Positions 11,051 through 23,017 of a stretch of 64,000 nucleotides of DNA are shown here, piece by piece. Under the pieces are notes generated by a model that saw only the letters and a list, made by a program, of their open reading frames with translations, was not told the origin of the DNA and searched no databases. Numbering within the stretch: the stretch's first letter is position 1; each line of letters starts with the position of its first letter. A program made the position numbers and the translations under genes. Source of the stretch: Telopea speciosissima (taxonomy: Eukaryota; Streptophyta; Magnoliopsida; Proteales; Proteaceae); contig NC_057922.1 in assembly GCF_018873765.1 (NCBI RefSeq), forward strand, positions 64,690,755 to 64,754,754, written 5' to 3'.

Positions 11051-14000
11051 TTACTTCTTGTTAGGTGATTTTCCACATATGCATCCTGGAAGAGGGTTTG
11101 CATAGAAGCTCTCCTCCAGCTTTGGAAACTCTCCAGGCTCCCTGAGATATGGACCCCCAATTCGATCTTTGTGAAGCTTTTTCACTTTTGAACTGAATTT
11201 CTTCCAAGAGATCTTTCCTTCATCAAGTTCATCAACAAGTTTCACAAAATTCTGCCTGCATTGGTTACAGAAGTTAGCAATGTACAAAAGCCTACCAGAC
11301 AATGAGGAAATGAGAAAAACACCAAGAAAAACCAAACTGTACTCGTTTGAAAATTGACAATATATGTGAATACACATAATTTAGTTTCTAATACGCTCTC
11401 ATTCTTGAATAGCAGCTTAACATTACTCAGAATAAATATATGATCTCCAAAATGGTAACCACTCATTAAGTGGCGATTTCTAGCTATACCTTAACAATAC
11501 CGGTAAGTGGTATGCTGCAGATTCACAGCCCTGAATCGAAAATCTCACTTGTCACAAAAAATGTCTCCACCTACTTTATTGCATATTTGCATTTAATCTT
11601 GAAAATCTCATCTTTCCTTCACAAACCCTGTGATCCTGAAATAACCTTTCCAATGACAAACCAAAAGTTGCTAACTAAAATTCCCTTCTCCCTCTCAGCC
11701 TCATGCACATCTGAGTTAACAAATGATTTCTCAAAAGGACCTCCCCACCAGTTTCCAAAGGGTAATTTCACTGCAACTCAGCAAACAATCATAGATGAAC
11801 CTAAGCTACTATTTTTGACAAATTTCAATTTCTTTTTTGGTAAACATTGACACAATAATTATTTCCAAAGCGAACATCTGCTTATAAATAGGCTGAACCA
11901 TTTTCAATCATAGTTGTCACAGCGCCTAGGCGACCCAAGGCATTGGAGGAACCCTGGACGCAAGAAGCTACGTCCAAGGCAACCAAGGCACCTGGACACC
12001 TAGGCGATGCCTTGACAACTATGATATATACAAATTTTAATTATCCCAAATTAGATGTATGTTTGCAGCTCTAACATCATAGATGAATACTATCACATTA
12101 TTATACAGTTATTCAATTCAAGAAAAATGTGAATAGAATAAAGGGGAAAGGAAAAGGTTGAAAAGAAGTATACCTGTCTGGGCTGATGGTTTTCTTGAAG
12201 CCCTCAAAGCGTCTATGACCCTGCACAGCCTTTGCCATATTCCCATCATAGGTGTAAACAAAAACATCACTCTGAAGAGCAACAACATAGTCCAAACCAG
12301 CGAGCATGTTCTGGTGATTTCTGAAAGGATTCAACTCTTCTTCCGTAGAAAGAGTAGAATGGGAGAAGATGTTTGGGAAATCATCCGTAAGATATTCCAT
12401 GCTTCCATCCCCATAAGCTTCCCCAGCCACCAAATAAATCCTGGTATTCGATGGGAAACCCAAACCTCTGAGCAGAAGGGAAGTCTCCCTAGGAGTCATT
12501 GGGCAACCCCCAAGCCTCCTTCTCTCAGACCCATCAATCTCCTTCTCCTTCCAATGACTAACTTCATAACGCATTCTCCGGAGCTCCTCATCTTCCTCTG
12601 CTGTCAAATTATGACTGCAGCCAGTAAATGCCAGCATATCCTTCTCATACCTTAAATAGAAAAGCAAAGAGGTCAGAGATTAGCATAAGATCTTCTCCAT
12701 CTTACAAGATTATAGTTTTTGGTCATATTCAAGTCCAAACCGAGAGAAAGACAAGTAATTAATGAATATGATGAACATATGCAGAGATGCATTGAATGTT
12801 AGGGAGCGCTAGACTCCATTTAAAACTCATTGTCAAGAGCAAAACAATTCAATCCATGTATATTTTCCATAAAGTCATCAACGTTTTAGAAACACTAGTC
12901 ATCAGAAACTGGCCTTCCATGATTTTGGAGCCATTTGTTGACAAATCATTGGTAGGTTTTTGTCCCTTGAATCCTTAAACAGTAGATCAGAGGTTGGTAC
13001 AGGCTACTTCTACATTCTTCCCAAAAAGTTACGATCTTCACAACATTTTCATTAGTTTATATGATTTTTCCCATGTACTTTCACCGATTTCTTGACTTGG
13101 GGAACTACATCACTCACAAGGCCAATCTTAATCTTGGATTGTTGATTCAAATATTTAGGAGTTTTCCTAAATGAAAAACCAACCTGGGAGTATTTATATG
13201 TGACAGGTAACTATGATGTAACTTACCCTTCAAAACATTTCACTGGGCCTGTGTTTTTTGACAATATTTCACTGGGTCTGTTATGTCTTATCTAACTAAT
13301 TCTGCAAATATTAAATAGTTCTAAACATGACATTTGCAAAAGGAAAGAGAAAAAGAAAAGGAGAAAACCTTACGAATTTGACTTCACAACCAAATGCCTG
13401 CTTAATAACAATTCAAAAAAATTTGATTGTATTAACTGAGACAATCAACTCAACATCAGACCAGGTCTGCGGCTCAACCTGAGGTCCTAAAATAAAGTAA
13501 ACGTCTGGTGGATCACTCCTATTCAGGTTTGAGTCGGACCAACTGGCCGTGTGACTAATAAATTACACATGTAAACATGTATTATAACCTCAAAGGGCTC
13601 TAAGGGGAGTGACCTATCATAGCTTACCTTAAATGGAGAGCTACATAAGGGTTTCCACTCTCTTGCATCCTCGAAACAAAGGTGTTCCCAAGTTCTTCAA
13701 TTGGGCCTGAATATTTCAATGCCCTATAGTCCACACGGCACCTCAGCTTTTGTATGGAATTCGGTAGTCCATTATTGGCAAGTCGGGAATCAGTATGCGT
13801 GAAGTACAAAACTTTGTGCTGCTTCAGAAGTGGGAGGATCTCCGATTTATAATAACTGACCTGAACAAAAGCAACTCACCTAATTATGTTGTCTCTCAGA
13901 GAACATAACAAGAAGATGAAAAATACAGGATGGAGTGGTGGCACCGAATGCAACGAATGTCAATGCATCACCTCTCTACACCAAATGTTTCATCAGTGTA

Positions 14001-17000
14001 TGTGATCATGGATTGAGGTTGATTGCCAACCTCCTCCATGGTGGTACCCTAGAATCACATCAACCAGATGGTCAAAACCATCTGCATAATGAACTTTTTC
14101 AGAATATTGCACATACTTTCATTGGGCGTCCAACAGAATTCCCCTCCCCCATCCCAAAGAAAAATATAGGATTGTCATTTAAGAAATTTCAGGAAAGCCC
14201 CTCAAAGTGCTGATCTGTTGATTAATTGTGTCGAGAAATTGTAGACAGAGAGGGAAAGAAAATCTTAAAATTAATAATATAAATTCCAATAAATGGAGTT
14301 TACCTTGGACCAGGATATTGGGGTCTTTGTGAAAGGTTCAATTCCAGCATAGTCAGGTGGTAATGTCTCAACAATGTGGACATCATCTTTCAGAGTCTCT
14401 ATGAAGTGCTTCCAGTCAAAAAGGTCTTTGAAGCCACTGTATATAAAAGAATGAAAAGTCTATTAGGTTCAATTCCAGCATAATCAGGTGGTAATGTCTC
14501 AACAATCTATAGGATCAGCATAAACACAAGACAAGAAATATGAACCTGGAAAACTTCCACTTTCAGTGAAGTTGTGTATCAATAATAACATATCCCAGCA
14601 GAATAAATATAGGAGGGAATCACCATACAAATATAATTTTCTTTAAATTAACTATAGGAGGGGATCACCATACAAATATAGTTTTCTTTAATATGAAAAC
14701 ATAACCCAGCAGAATAAATCCATCCCACTAAAAAATTATCATTACTAACACAAACCAAATAAGCTACAAAAAACCAACCCTGTCAATATGCAAAATGGAA
14801 CAACATGAGTCATTAAAACTTGATTTATTGACTTGCACAAAACATGGATTAGATTTTGTTTCGGATGCCTCTAGATTTTCCTAAATGATGGCAAGATTTT
14901 AAATTAGCTGGAGATGATATTGACTGAAACAACTTAATCAAAAAAAAGGAAACTGTTCTTCACACAAATAGATTTAATGACTTAATCAAACCCAACAGAA
15001 GTCAAAAAGGAACACCTTTCATCAGCCCAGAAGGAGGTGTGATCAAGTGAAGGTAGGACAAGTGTTGCCTTCATAATCTTAGCAACAGCAACCATATCAC
15101 ATATCTGCACTTGAAAAATATTTATTGATCAGTAAATAGTTGCTATTAACATTGTAAGAGTATCCGATCTGAACCATCAGAATAAAGAAACACAGACCCC
15201 AAATCTCATCTGATTCAAGCCTCCATTTGCATTTACAAGAAGGTAACCGTTTGTCTTAGCATCCAGCTCTGTAAAAAAGAAAAGGGCAAACGAAGAGAAA
15301 CAGAGAACCTTAGAATCGTATTGAAATGGATGCGTAAAGGATTAATAAAGATCTAATTTATGGTTGCTTACTTTTGTGACCCTTCGACTGGTCAATGCAC
15401 TCAGTGAAATTCTCACTGTCGGGCTTGGACCAAATATCTGAGTACTGAAAGAAGAAGGCACTTAATGAATCAAGCAACAGATGTACTTTCCACATGACCA
15501 GTGAAACAGTGAATGTGTTGTAAAATCTAGGTCTAAGACTTACTTCAAGTATTCTGTTTTGGTTGTCAACTACTCTTGATGCTACCTTCATTAGGGGTCG
15601 TTCAATATCACTTTCACCCTCCTTATGTACATGTTGCTGAGTATGACCAATGATGTGGGTGTCAGACAAATCCTGAACATAGAGCTTAAAGAATTAGGTA
15701 AAGCAAAAGATGAAGATAATTTGTCCCAGTTCCCCCTCCCAAAAAAAAAGAGAAAAAAAAAAACATGAAACAAAGCATGAAGATAAGATGAACACAAAGA
15801 AAGGATAGAGGTAGACATGATGAATACTTAATTGAACAGAACAAAGTAGAAACATGCTTCTTTCTGATAAAGATAGAGGCAGAGCCATTGTTTGGAAACT
15901 GCTTTCCTGAACTGACTCATGGGGACCAACATGCTTGACTCAACTCATCGTCGGTACACCCTTGGTCACTGGAACTTGACAATACAACCAAATCATTGGA
16001 AAATTAATTATCAAGCCCAATGTTTTTAGAGTATCAATCCAATTAAATACAGGAACAAATAAAATATGACTATCCCAATAAATAATAACAACAAGCATAT
16101 CAAAATATAAAGAAGAACAGCAGAGTACAAGACAAAAGTAGATCACATAAAAAGTAAACTAATCCCAAGTCCCAAGAATCACAACTACAGCCTCACAGAT
16201 ACTGTTCTGCGATTCCACTATCTAGGGCTTTATCTTCTTTCAAAAGTAAGCTATCAGGTCCTCCCTCAAAATATCGATCCCTGTTCTTCATTTTCTGTCC
16301 TTTTAGACTTCAGTGCAGCCGGAGAGTCAAAGTGGGAAGGATGAAGTGGAGAGGTGCGTCCAGAGTTCTGTGTGACAGACGTATTCCTTTAAAGCTTAAA
16401 GGAAAGTTCTATAGGACTGTTGTACAACCGGCAATGATGTATGGGGCAGAATGTTGGGCCGTTAGGAAGTGTCATGTTGATAAGCTATGTGTAGCAAAGA
16501 TGAGGATACTAAGATGAATTTGTGGAAAAACAAGGAAGGATAAAGCACGGAATGAACGTATTAGAGCGGACTTGAGAATTGCCACGATCAGTGACGCGCT
16601 GGGCTGTGACGCTGTCCTCTTACTATTTTTCATCTTTCATTTGTCTATTTATTTCTCATCTTTCATTTGTCATTTCTATTTTTCATTTCTCATCTCTTTC
16701 CCCAACCCTCTTATCCTATCCTTTTTTTTTCCCTTTCTTGGTTAGAACTCTATTTTCACTACTTCGTTTTGTTTGGATCCATGTAGCCGACCCCATTAAG
16801 TTGGGATAAGGCTGAGTAGCCTGAGTTTGTTGTTATTGTTGTTGTTAGACTTCAGTGCAGCCACTGGTCTTAGTGTCACATGAGCAAACCGGAATCTAGT
16901 CTGTATCTGGACCTGGACTTGTAAGACATTCGGTTTGAAGCTTGAATATATACTCTCTTTGCAATGGAAGCAAGACAGCTCTTCAGAAAGAATTTGAGGA

Positions 17001-19328
17001 TTGGAACTCTTGAAGCACAGCTGAATCGTTGCTCTCAACTGTTCCAGTTTTTCTGTATATATAAGTCATAACCATCAAATTTTCTCCCTTTCCCTTTTTT
17101 TTTTTTTTTGTTTTGTTTTGGGAGGTGAGAGAATTGGTAAATAAAGAAAATTTGATTAGAAGGGAGAAGAACATCCCCCCCCCCCCCCCAAAAAAAAGGA
17201 AGAAGATAGTCACTATTTTAATCCACTCGTCTCCACTCCATAGTTGCAGGAAGGTTTCAACAATGCGTTTCCAAATAAAGTCAGTAACTTCTATTAAATG
17301 AAGAAAATAAACCCCAACTATTGCATATTATTCTGCGTAAAGCCACATGAAAGCACTCATTTTCCCATACCTTCCAAGCTTCACAGAACTTCTACAAGTA
17401 GAGGACAAGGACAATGAACAAAAAGAAGGCTTCTCCAATTGAAATAATTCAATAGAACCGATCTAATGCACAACATATTTTCATAGACCTCTACCTACCC
17501 ATCCCACCTCCCAACCTCAATTTTAGGAGATAAAAGAATAATCAACCTACTGAGAGTAAAAGGGTGAAAATAAAAATGAAACCTATTTAATCATTGACAG
17601 AGAAATAAGATACCTAGAGCAATGATTGTTGGGCTAAGCATTAAAAAATTGAAACTAGAAATTGTTAAGTAGGAAGCAATGCCCATTCAATATTATCAGG
17701 TTGGCTGATTCTCATCAGCGAGCATACCATGTTAATATCAATTCCCGTGTTGATGACAAAGTTTCAGTTCCAGCAGTTTTTTACTCCATTCCAAGACGGG
17801 TTCCGCCTCCACCCTCATTTGTGAAGTTAAATTTTGATGCTGCAATGCACAATGGTTGTGGATGAATTGGGATTGTGATTCGAGGCTATGATTGTCATGT
17901 TCTTTATCCTAAAACCAGCTATTTCAATATCCATTCTTATAACTTTAGAAGCCCTGTGACTTCGAGAAGCAAATTTATTTTGTCTGGAACTTCACATTCA
18001 ACATGCTTTGTTCAAGGATGATGCTTTAGAGGTGACTAGCTGCCTTTCCTCCTATCATCCCCCTCATTGGAGAATTTTTCATCTCAATGAAAACTGTAGT
18101 AAGCTTCTTCAAGGTTTTGAGCTATCAGATGTTCTGTATGCTCCTCCTTGATCCAAAAATGAGGCTGCTCATCAACTAGCATAGTTTCCTGTTTGTAATG
18201 CGGTCTCAGATGATTGGTCATGTTGGCCTCTTATGCTCAATTCTGACTGTATTGAGGACTTCAGTCCTGATTAATGATATTTATCATTTGAAGAAAAAAA
18301 AAAGTGAAACTGGATACCACTTCCCCCTGGCCCTAAAAAAACAAAAACAAGGTTTGAATTGCATACACACACACACAGCGCTTTGTCAATCAAACTACGA
18401 AGTTACCCACATTCGACAACCATGCAGATAAACCTATCAATGTGTTTTTATTTATTTACAAGTTCTAGGAGGAACATGTTTCCGTATTTCAAAACTTTTT
18501 TGCTAATGATCACCATCGAATAATTAAGTTTGAATGGGGTGCTCCCACCTACAAAATTCAATTTTGCCAGTTCATATTAAACTAACCTCTTGATTTCAGT
18601 AGGTTCATAAAATCAATAGCAATCAATATCCAACTAACTTCTTGATTTTACTAGGATCACAAAATCAGTACCAAGCAATCCAATTTCTTATCAATTAATT
18701 ATAAGTAACCCATCCAACAACTATAATAATAATAATAATAATAACAGTAGTAGTGATAAAGTAATAGAAGCAAACCAATGGCTTCGGGGAAGGGGGAGAA
18801 GAAGAAATAAGCAGAAAGTAGAATTTTGACTGTTGTTGAGTGACTAACCACATACGGCCCTGCTGGTTCAACAGAAGCTCCAAACCACCCGTTGGCGCAT
18901 ATCTTCAGAATACCCAAGAACAAGCAGAAGCCGCAGAAGAGAAAGAACATCCACCCTCTCAGCCGCCTCCTCTGCCGTAATACCAAATCAGCAATAACAG
19001 ATCCAAGTGGTTTCTTCAGAAGATTACAATTCTTTCCGAAAAGAGGAGCAACACCTGCATGAACTCGGTGATTCTGATTGTGGGTCTGCTTCCTGCCAGA
19101 CGGTGAATCCAACTCTTCATGTAAAGCAGGATAAACTGGGTTTTCAGATCTTGGGGAGTTGATTTGGACATCTATCTCGTGTTGGCTACTGTGGCTGTTA
19201 CCGCTACTGCTGTTGCTATTCTTTCTCTTGAATGAATGAGCTCTTCGCGTCATGGATCCTGCAAATCTTGGGCTGTTGATTCTCTGAGAAACACCATCGC
19301 TGTTACCGTGTTGTTGGTGGAATTCCAT
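11051..19328 (-). CDS. O-fucosyltransferase family protein (GDP-fucose dependent)
   Basis: Predicted Golgi type II membrane protein that transfers fucose from GDP-fucose to protein or glycan; exact acceptor unknown. Nine exons, all GT-AG, read on minus: 19328-18849, 15672-15544, 15444-15372, 15268-15198, 15104-15016, 14436-14304, 13860-13628, 12650-12174, 11255-11051 (TAA). Their phases join without a break and give 629 residues, normal for the plant family. Residues 1-120 are Ser/Asn-rich and basic (cytosolic tail), about 126-143 a single membrane span ([17 protein letters not shown]), then the lumenal domain: [12 protein letters not shown] (~240-251), VALHLRYEKDM (~398), [10 protein letters not shown] (~449), [20 protein letters not shown] (~530). 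These are the conserved sugar-nucleotide transferase motifs. The start at 19328 is the first ATG of the long exon 1. First intron is 3.2 kb and holds two LINE pieces. No disabling change seen. Confidence 0.95.
11909..12023. mobile_element. Small MITE, CATAGTTGTC family, copy 2
   Basis: Inverted ends CATAGTTGTCACAGCGCCTA / CGATGCCTTGACAACTATG. It lies in the last intron of the O-fucosyltransferase gene, 150 bp from the splice donor of the exon ending at 12174. Confidence 0.82.
14465..14506 (-). repeat. Duplicated exon fragment inside the adjacent intron
   Basis: 42 bp of the coding exon at 14334-14375 (AGGTTCAATTCCAGCAT...) is repeated in the neighbouring intron with one mismatch, in direct orientation, 131 bp away. 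It has no splice context of its own and is non-functional. Confidence 0.9.
14611..14690 (+). repeat. Short direct repeat in O-fucosyltransferase intron
   Basis: A ~37-bp phrase with GATCACCATACAAATATA (GGAATC.. in the first copy) occurs twice, at about 14611 and 14654, with two or three differences. Confidence 0.7.
16321..16844 (+). mobile_element. 5'-truncated RTE-clade LINE insertion
   Basis: Encodes the C-terminal RT remnant [36 protein letters not shown] and [18 protein letters not shown], followed by [11 protein letters not shown] and a 3' tail GTTGTTATTGTTGTTGTT, all typical of plant RTE elements. A perfect 18-bp target duplication TTAGACTTCAGTGCAGCC flanks it (16303-16320 and 16845-16862). 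The middle is replaced by T-rich sequence and the frame has stops. It sits in intron 1 of the O-fucosyltransferase gene in opposite orientation. Confidence 0.92.
17100..17200. repeat. Homopolymer pair: T run and C-run/A-run
   Basis: A T17-like run at about 17095-17110 and a C run followed directly by A8 at about 17176-17197; repeats the C/A junction seen near 3299. Confidence 0.65.
17662..18290 (+). pseudogene. RNase H domain remnant of an L1-like LINE
   Basis: The open stretch ends [20 protein letters not shown] and is followed after a stop by [13 protein letters not shown]. This is the start of the plant LINE RNase H domain (consensus KLNFDGA with the first catalytic Asp present). Later parts are in other frames with stops. 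Located in intron 1 of the O-fucosyltransferase gene. Confidence 0.7.
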
Positions 19329-19980
19329 ATCGTGAGAAGGTCGGACAGAGTGTTAATGGCGAACGAGGTGATTTGTTGAGGTCACCAGAACAGACCCGCT
19401 TCCAAGCGTTTTGCCTTTTATATTGGTCTGAACAACTTTGAAAGAAGGAAAAACAACCAAAACTATGAACTTCAAAACTCAAAAGCTATGAAAAATGGGA
19501 GATTCCACTGTTAAAAATTGACCCTTCGTCGAAATTACCTTTCCGCGTAAACCCAATTTCCAATTTTCTGCAAATTGTCTGTGTACGACTCGGCTCCAGT
19601 CTTCATCTGATCCTAAGATCAAGTGGGATTTTGTTGTGAAAGTCTTGCTGTAATCTTGTCAAATGCTATTATTGCTTGCGCAATCATAACTCTCCGTAAT
19701 TTATGATATACGGAGCCTCTGTTTTCTACTTCACATGTGCTTAAGAACCTAATAATTGCTCAAACTATGCCATCTTCCCATCATCTTTCCAGATTAAAAA
19801 AAACAAAGTTCATAAATCCATGACTCATAACCCAACCAGGTCTGACCAAGATCTAAAACAGAGGTTGTCTACTCGTTTTCCAATTTGCATAAGACAGCAT
19901 TAAAAAAAATGTAGTTTTAAGGATCTTGGATCGGAGCTGCTCGATTTAATGCCCCACTGGGTCAACACTCCAGTACTAAG
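19329..19980 (-). promoter_or_regulatory. Probable 5' UTR and promoter of the O-fucosyltransferase gene
   Basis: Sequence immediately upstream of the ATG at 19328. GC content drops and no ORF is present. I cannot point to a convincing TATA box at a standard distance. Assigned by position only. Confidence 0.35.
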
Positions 19981-20246
19981 GATGTAAATGAATAGCCGAA
20001 ATTCGTTTCGTATCCGTATCCGTATTCGTTAGGCACTATCCGAATCTATCCGAAAGCTAAACAGATGCAAATACGGATAGGCTATAGCTATCTGAAAAGC
20101 TATTTTTACATGTAAACGGATAAAATATCCAATCCGTATCCGTGTCCGTCTCTGTTTAGCACTAATTGAATCCGTCCGAAAGCTAATCGGATACGGATGC
20201 AAATATAACACTAACCGAGTCGAATCCGATCCGTTTACATCCCTAC
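19981..20246. mobile_element. MITE-like element with GGATGTAAA ends
   Basis: Starts GGATGTAAATGAATAGCC and ends GATCCGTTTACATCC, giving inverted ends GGATGTAAA. The body is a mosaic of TATCCGTATCCG-type phrases in both orientations. Related sequence recurs at 52763-53185. Type is typical of plant hAT-like non-autonomous elements; the target duplication is not clear. Confidence 0.65.
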
Positions 20247-20265
20247 ACTCCACGCATCCAATGAC

Positions 20266-21214
20266 TCTATCCCCGTTTGTTTGACGGGGGAGGATGGGTG
20301 AGATTGTTGCGGAAATGGGTCCCACAGTGTAGCGGTTTGGAAAAGAGGTGAGATTTTTACTTTTCTCATGAATGGTAACTGTTGCCGCTAGATTCCAACC
20401 GAGTTGAGGTGGATGACCCGCAAGATGAATAAACAATGGTCGGATGAACCCAAGGTTAACTATGGGTTAATCTTCGATGATATGTCAGAACCGGACAATA
20501 GTGAAGTAAGAGTGAAATACGGTAAGAGTAATAAATATGAATACTTATCCTTGTCGATCACTGTTCCTTTTATACTTCGGGTCAATTTGTGCTACAACCC
20601 ACTTGGGTGGATAGTGAGTGAAATACGGTAAGAGTAATAAATATGAATACTTATCCTTGTCGATCACTGTTTTTTTTATACTTCAGGTCAGTTTGTGCTA
20701 CAACCCACTTGGGTAGATAGTGAGTGAAATACGGTAAGAGTAATAAATATGAATACTTATCCTTGTCGATCACTGTTCCTTTTATACTTCGGGTCAGGTT
20801 GTGCTACAACCCACTTGGGTGGATAGTGAGTTGTTACAGTCCCTGAGGATTGGGTCGGTCAGTGTGACTCGCCTGATTGGAAGCGAATAAAAGACTTAAT
20901 ATCTCAAGTGCATTAAGTGACATGAGACCCACAGGGTCCAACGTAACTATCAGAGCTTTCATGTTAGTTTGCCACACGTATATCAGTAACCAAAGTCCTT
21001 TGTTATTTATGAGACTTTGGATAATATAGAGGTGGGATTTTCAAGTGTCATATCAACAGACAAAGCATTTAATATTGTTCCTTGAGCTATTGTAAGTTCA
21101 CCATGTACCCCTGATTAAATAATCAACGTTGGGGTGGGATTTGAAGTGCCGCATCAACATTTTTCCACCTCAATTCTCCCACCCCACCTAAGTTCTCGTC
21201 AAACAAATAGGGCC
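20266..21214. mobile_element. Composite element with GTTTGTTTGACG ends
   Basis: Begins CCCCGTTTGTTTGACGGGGG and ends CTCGTCAAACAAATAGGGCC, so the ends form an imperfect inverted repeat (TTTGTTTGACG). The body contains the 106-bp tandem repeats. Its right end was incorporated in the 243-bp tandem array that follows. No transposase is present. The boundaries are inferred. Confidence 0.5.
20512..20829 (+). repeat. Tandem repeat, 3 x 106 bp
   Basis: Units start at 20512, 20618 and 20724 (GTGAAATACGGTAAGAGTAA), with exact 106-bp spacing and only a few substitutions. The open frame 20404-20631 merely crosses the first unit. Confidence 0.93.
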
Positions 21215-22144
21215 AAATTATTATTCATGTGTAAAAGAAAGAAATGTCATACAACTCAACACCGAGTGGCGATTGCAGGTCAGTGAGGCAACCATCTCAT
21301 TGGTTTGATTTTGATTTTGGAAAATAAAATTTTATTTGTTGGATTTTGGATGTGATTTTAACTTAAAAACCATTTATTGAATTGAATCAAATGGAATAAT
21401 GTGTAAACTACATAAATTCTCCCACCCCGTGTAATCTGTGTCAAACAAATGGGGCCAAATTATTATTCATGTGTAAAAGAAAGAAATGTCATACATCTCA
21501 ACACCGAGTGGTGATTGCAGGTCAGTGAGGCAACAATCTCATTGGTTTGGTTTTGATTTTGGAAAATGAAAATTTTATTTGTTGGATTTTGGATGTGATT
21601 TTAACTTAAAAACCATTTATTGAATTGAATCAAATGGAATAATGTGTAAACTATATAAATTCTCCCACCCCGCCTAAGTCCTCGTCAAACAAATGGGGCC
21701 AAATTATTATTCATGTGTAAAAGAAAGGAATGTCATACAACTCAACACCGAGAGGTGATTGCAGGTCAGTGAGGCAACCATCTCATTGGTTTGGTTTTGA
21801 TTTTGGAAAATGAAATTTTATTTGTTGAATTTTGGATGTGATTTTAACTTAAAAACCATTTACTAAATTGAATCAAATGGAATAATGTGTAAACTCTATA
21901 AATTCTCCCACCCCGCCCAAGTCCTCGTCAAACAAATGGGGCTAAATTATTATTCATGTGTAAAAGAAAGAAATGTCATACAACTCAACACCGAGTGGCG
22001 ATTGCAAGTCAGTGAGGCAACCATCTCATTGGTTTGATTTTGATTTTGGAAAATGAAATTTTATTTGTTGGATTTTGGATGTGATTTTAACTTGAAAACC
22101 ATTTATTGAATTGAATCAAATGGAAAAATGTGTAAACTATATAA
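21173..22144 (+). repeat. Tandem array, 4 x 243 bp
   Basis: Four units begin ATTCTCCCACCCC at 21173, 21416, 21659 and 21902: exactly 243 bp apart each time. Each unit starts with the right end of the preceding composite element (GTCAAACAAATGGGGCC) followed by about 190 bp of flank (GAGGCAACCATCTCATTGG and so on). Units differ by a few bases; unit 4 has private variants (TTGCAAGTCAG, AACTTGAAAACC). No ORF. Confidence 0.95.
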
Positions 22145-22604
22145 ATTGAACATATATTATACAAAACCCTAATCCAACATTAATCATGTATCTTTGTTGG
22201 CTTGAATGAAATTACCTATTGGCCAAATGTTCTCTGTGTCTGGGGCGCAAGCTACGCCTAGACACATGGGGGTAGGCAAAATGACCACCTTGCTCCCCCT
22301 GAATGGCAGGCTCATGTGTCTAGGCGTAGGCTGCACTGCAGCACAGAGAACATTTGGCCAATAGGTAATTTCATTCAAGCCAACAAAGATACATGATTAA
22401 TGTTGGATTAGGGTTTTGTATAATATATGTTCAATTTATATAGTTTACACATTTTTCCATTTGATTCAATTCAATAAATGGTTTTCAAGTTAAAATCACA
22501 TCCAAAATCCAACAAATAAAATTTCATTTTCCAAAATCAAAATCAAACCAATGAGATGGTTGCCTCACTGACTTGCAATCGCCACTCAGTGTTGAGTTGT
22601 ATGA
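21976..22604. repeat. 629-bp near-perfect palindrome (foldback)
   Basis: Left arm 21976-~22270 and right arm ~22310-22604 are reverse complements with very few mismatches (for example CACCGAGTGG against CACTGAGTGG). The outer 169 bp of each arm is the second part of 243-bp unit 4, including its private variants; the inner part is unique sequence and a MITE at the centre. The centre of symmetry is near 22290. A transcript would fold into a hairpin of about 300 bp. Confidence 0.93.
22216..22363. mobile_element. MITE at the palindrome centre
   Basis: Inverted ends TTGGCCAAATGTTCTCTGTG / CACAGAGAACATTTGGCCAA with inner inverted phrases CTAGACACATG / CATGTGTCTAG. A diverged relative lies at about 62778-62920. 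Confidence 0.75.
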
Positions 22605-22730
22605 TTACCTATTATGGTTTCTCTACATTAGTGTAAAAAAAGTTGGAAGGCATCTGATGTGACATTATCTTCAAAAGTTTTTAATCTCCAATTCAACTTG
22701 ATTTTTATTTTAAAATTATTCAATTTCAAT

Positions 22731-23009
22731 TAAGGGTGTCAAAATCAAATCGAAACTGAATCGAATCATTTAAATTGAAATCGTAAAATCGTTTAATAAA
22801 TGGTTTGGTTATACTTTCAAAAGTGAAGCTGTTTAGTTAAATGATTTGAACTGAACCAAACCATTTAACACACTTAAATGTGCCAAAATCAAACATAAAC
22901 CATTTACCAAATCAAACCGAACTGTTTAATAAATGGTTCGATTATGGTTTCAAAATGGAGACCGATTAATTAAACAATTTGAACTGAACCAAACCGTTTA
23001 ACACCCTTA
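22731..23009. mobile_element. hAT-type MITE with 8-bp target duplication
   Basis: Ends TAAGGGTGTCAAAATC / GTTTAACACCCTTA. Flanking 8 bp are ATTTCAAT (22723-22730) and ATTTCGAT (23010-23017), one mismatch. Short inverted ends TAAGGGTGT plus an 8-bp duplication fit hAT. The inside repeats AAACCATTTA-like phrases in both orientations. Confidence 0.8.
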
Positions 23010-23017
23010 ATTTCGAT

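Noticed and set aside
12158..12655. 165-residue plus-strand frame opposite the O-fucosyltransferase exon
   Set aside because: Antisense shadow of the conserved coding exon 12650-12174.
18699..18848. Extension of O-fucosyltransferase exon 1 past the splice donor
   Set aside because: The open frame continues into the intron as a Tyr-rich read of an (AAT)n repeat; the GT donor at 18848 and the family alignment end the exon at 18849.
20512..22144. CRISPR-like array
   Set aside because: Units are tandem without unique spacers (106 and 243 bp), in a plant nuclear context.
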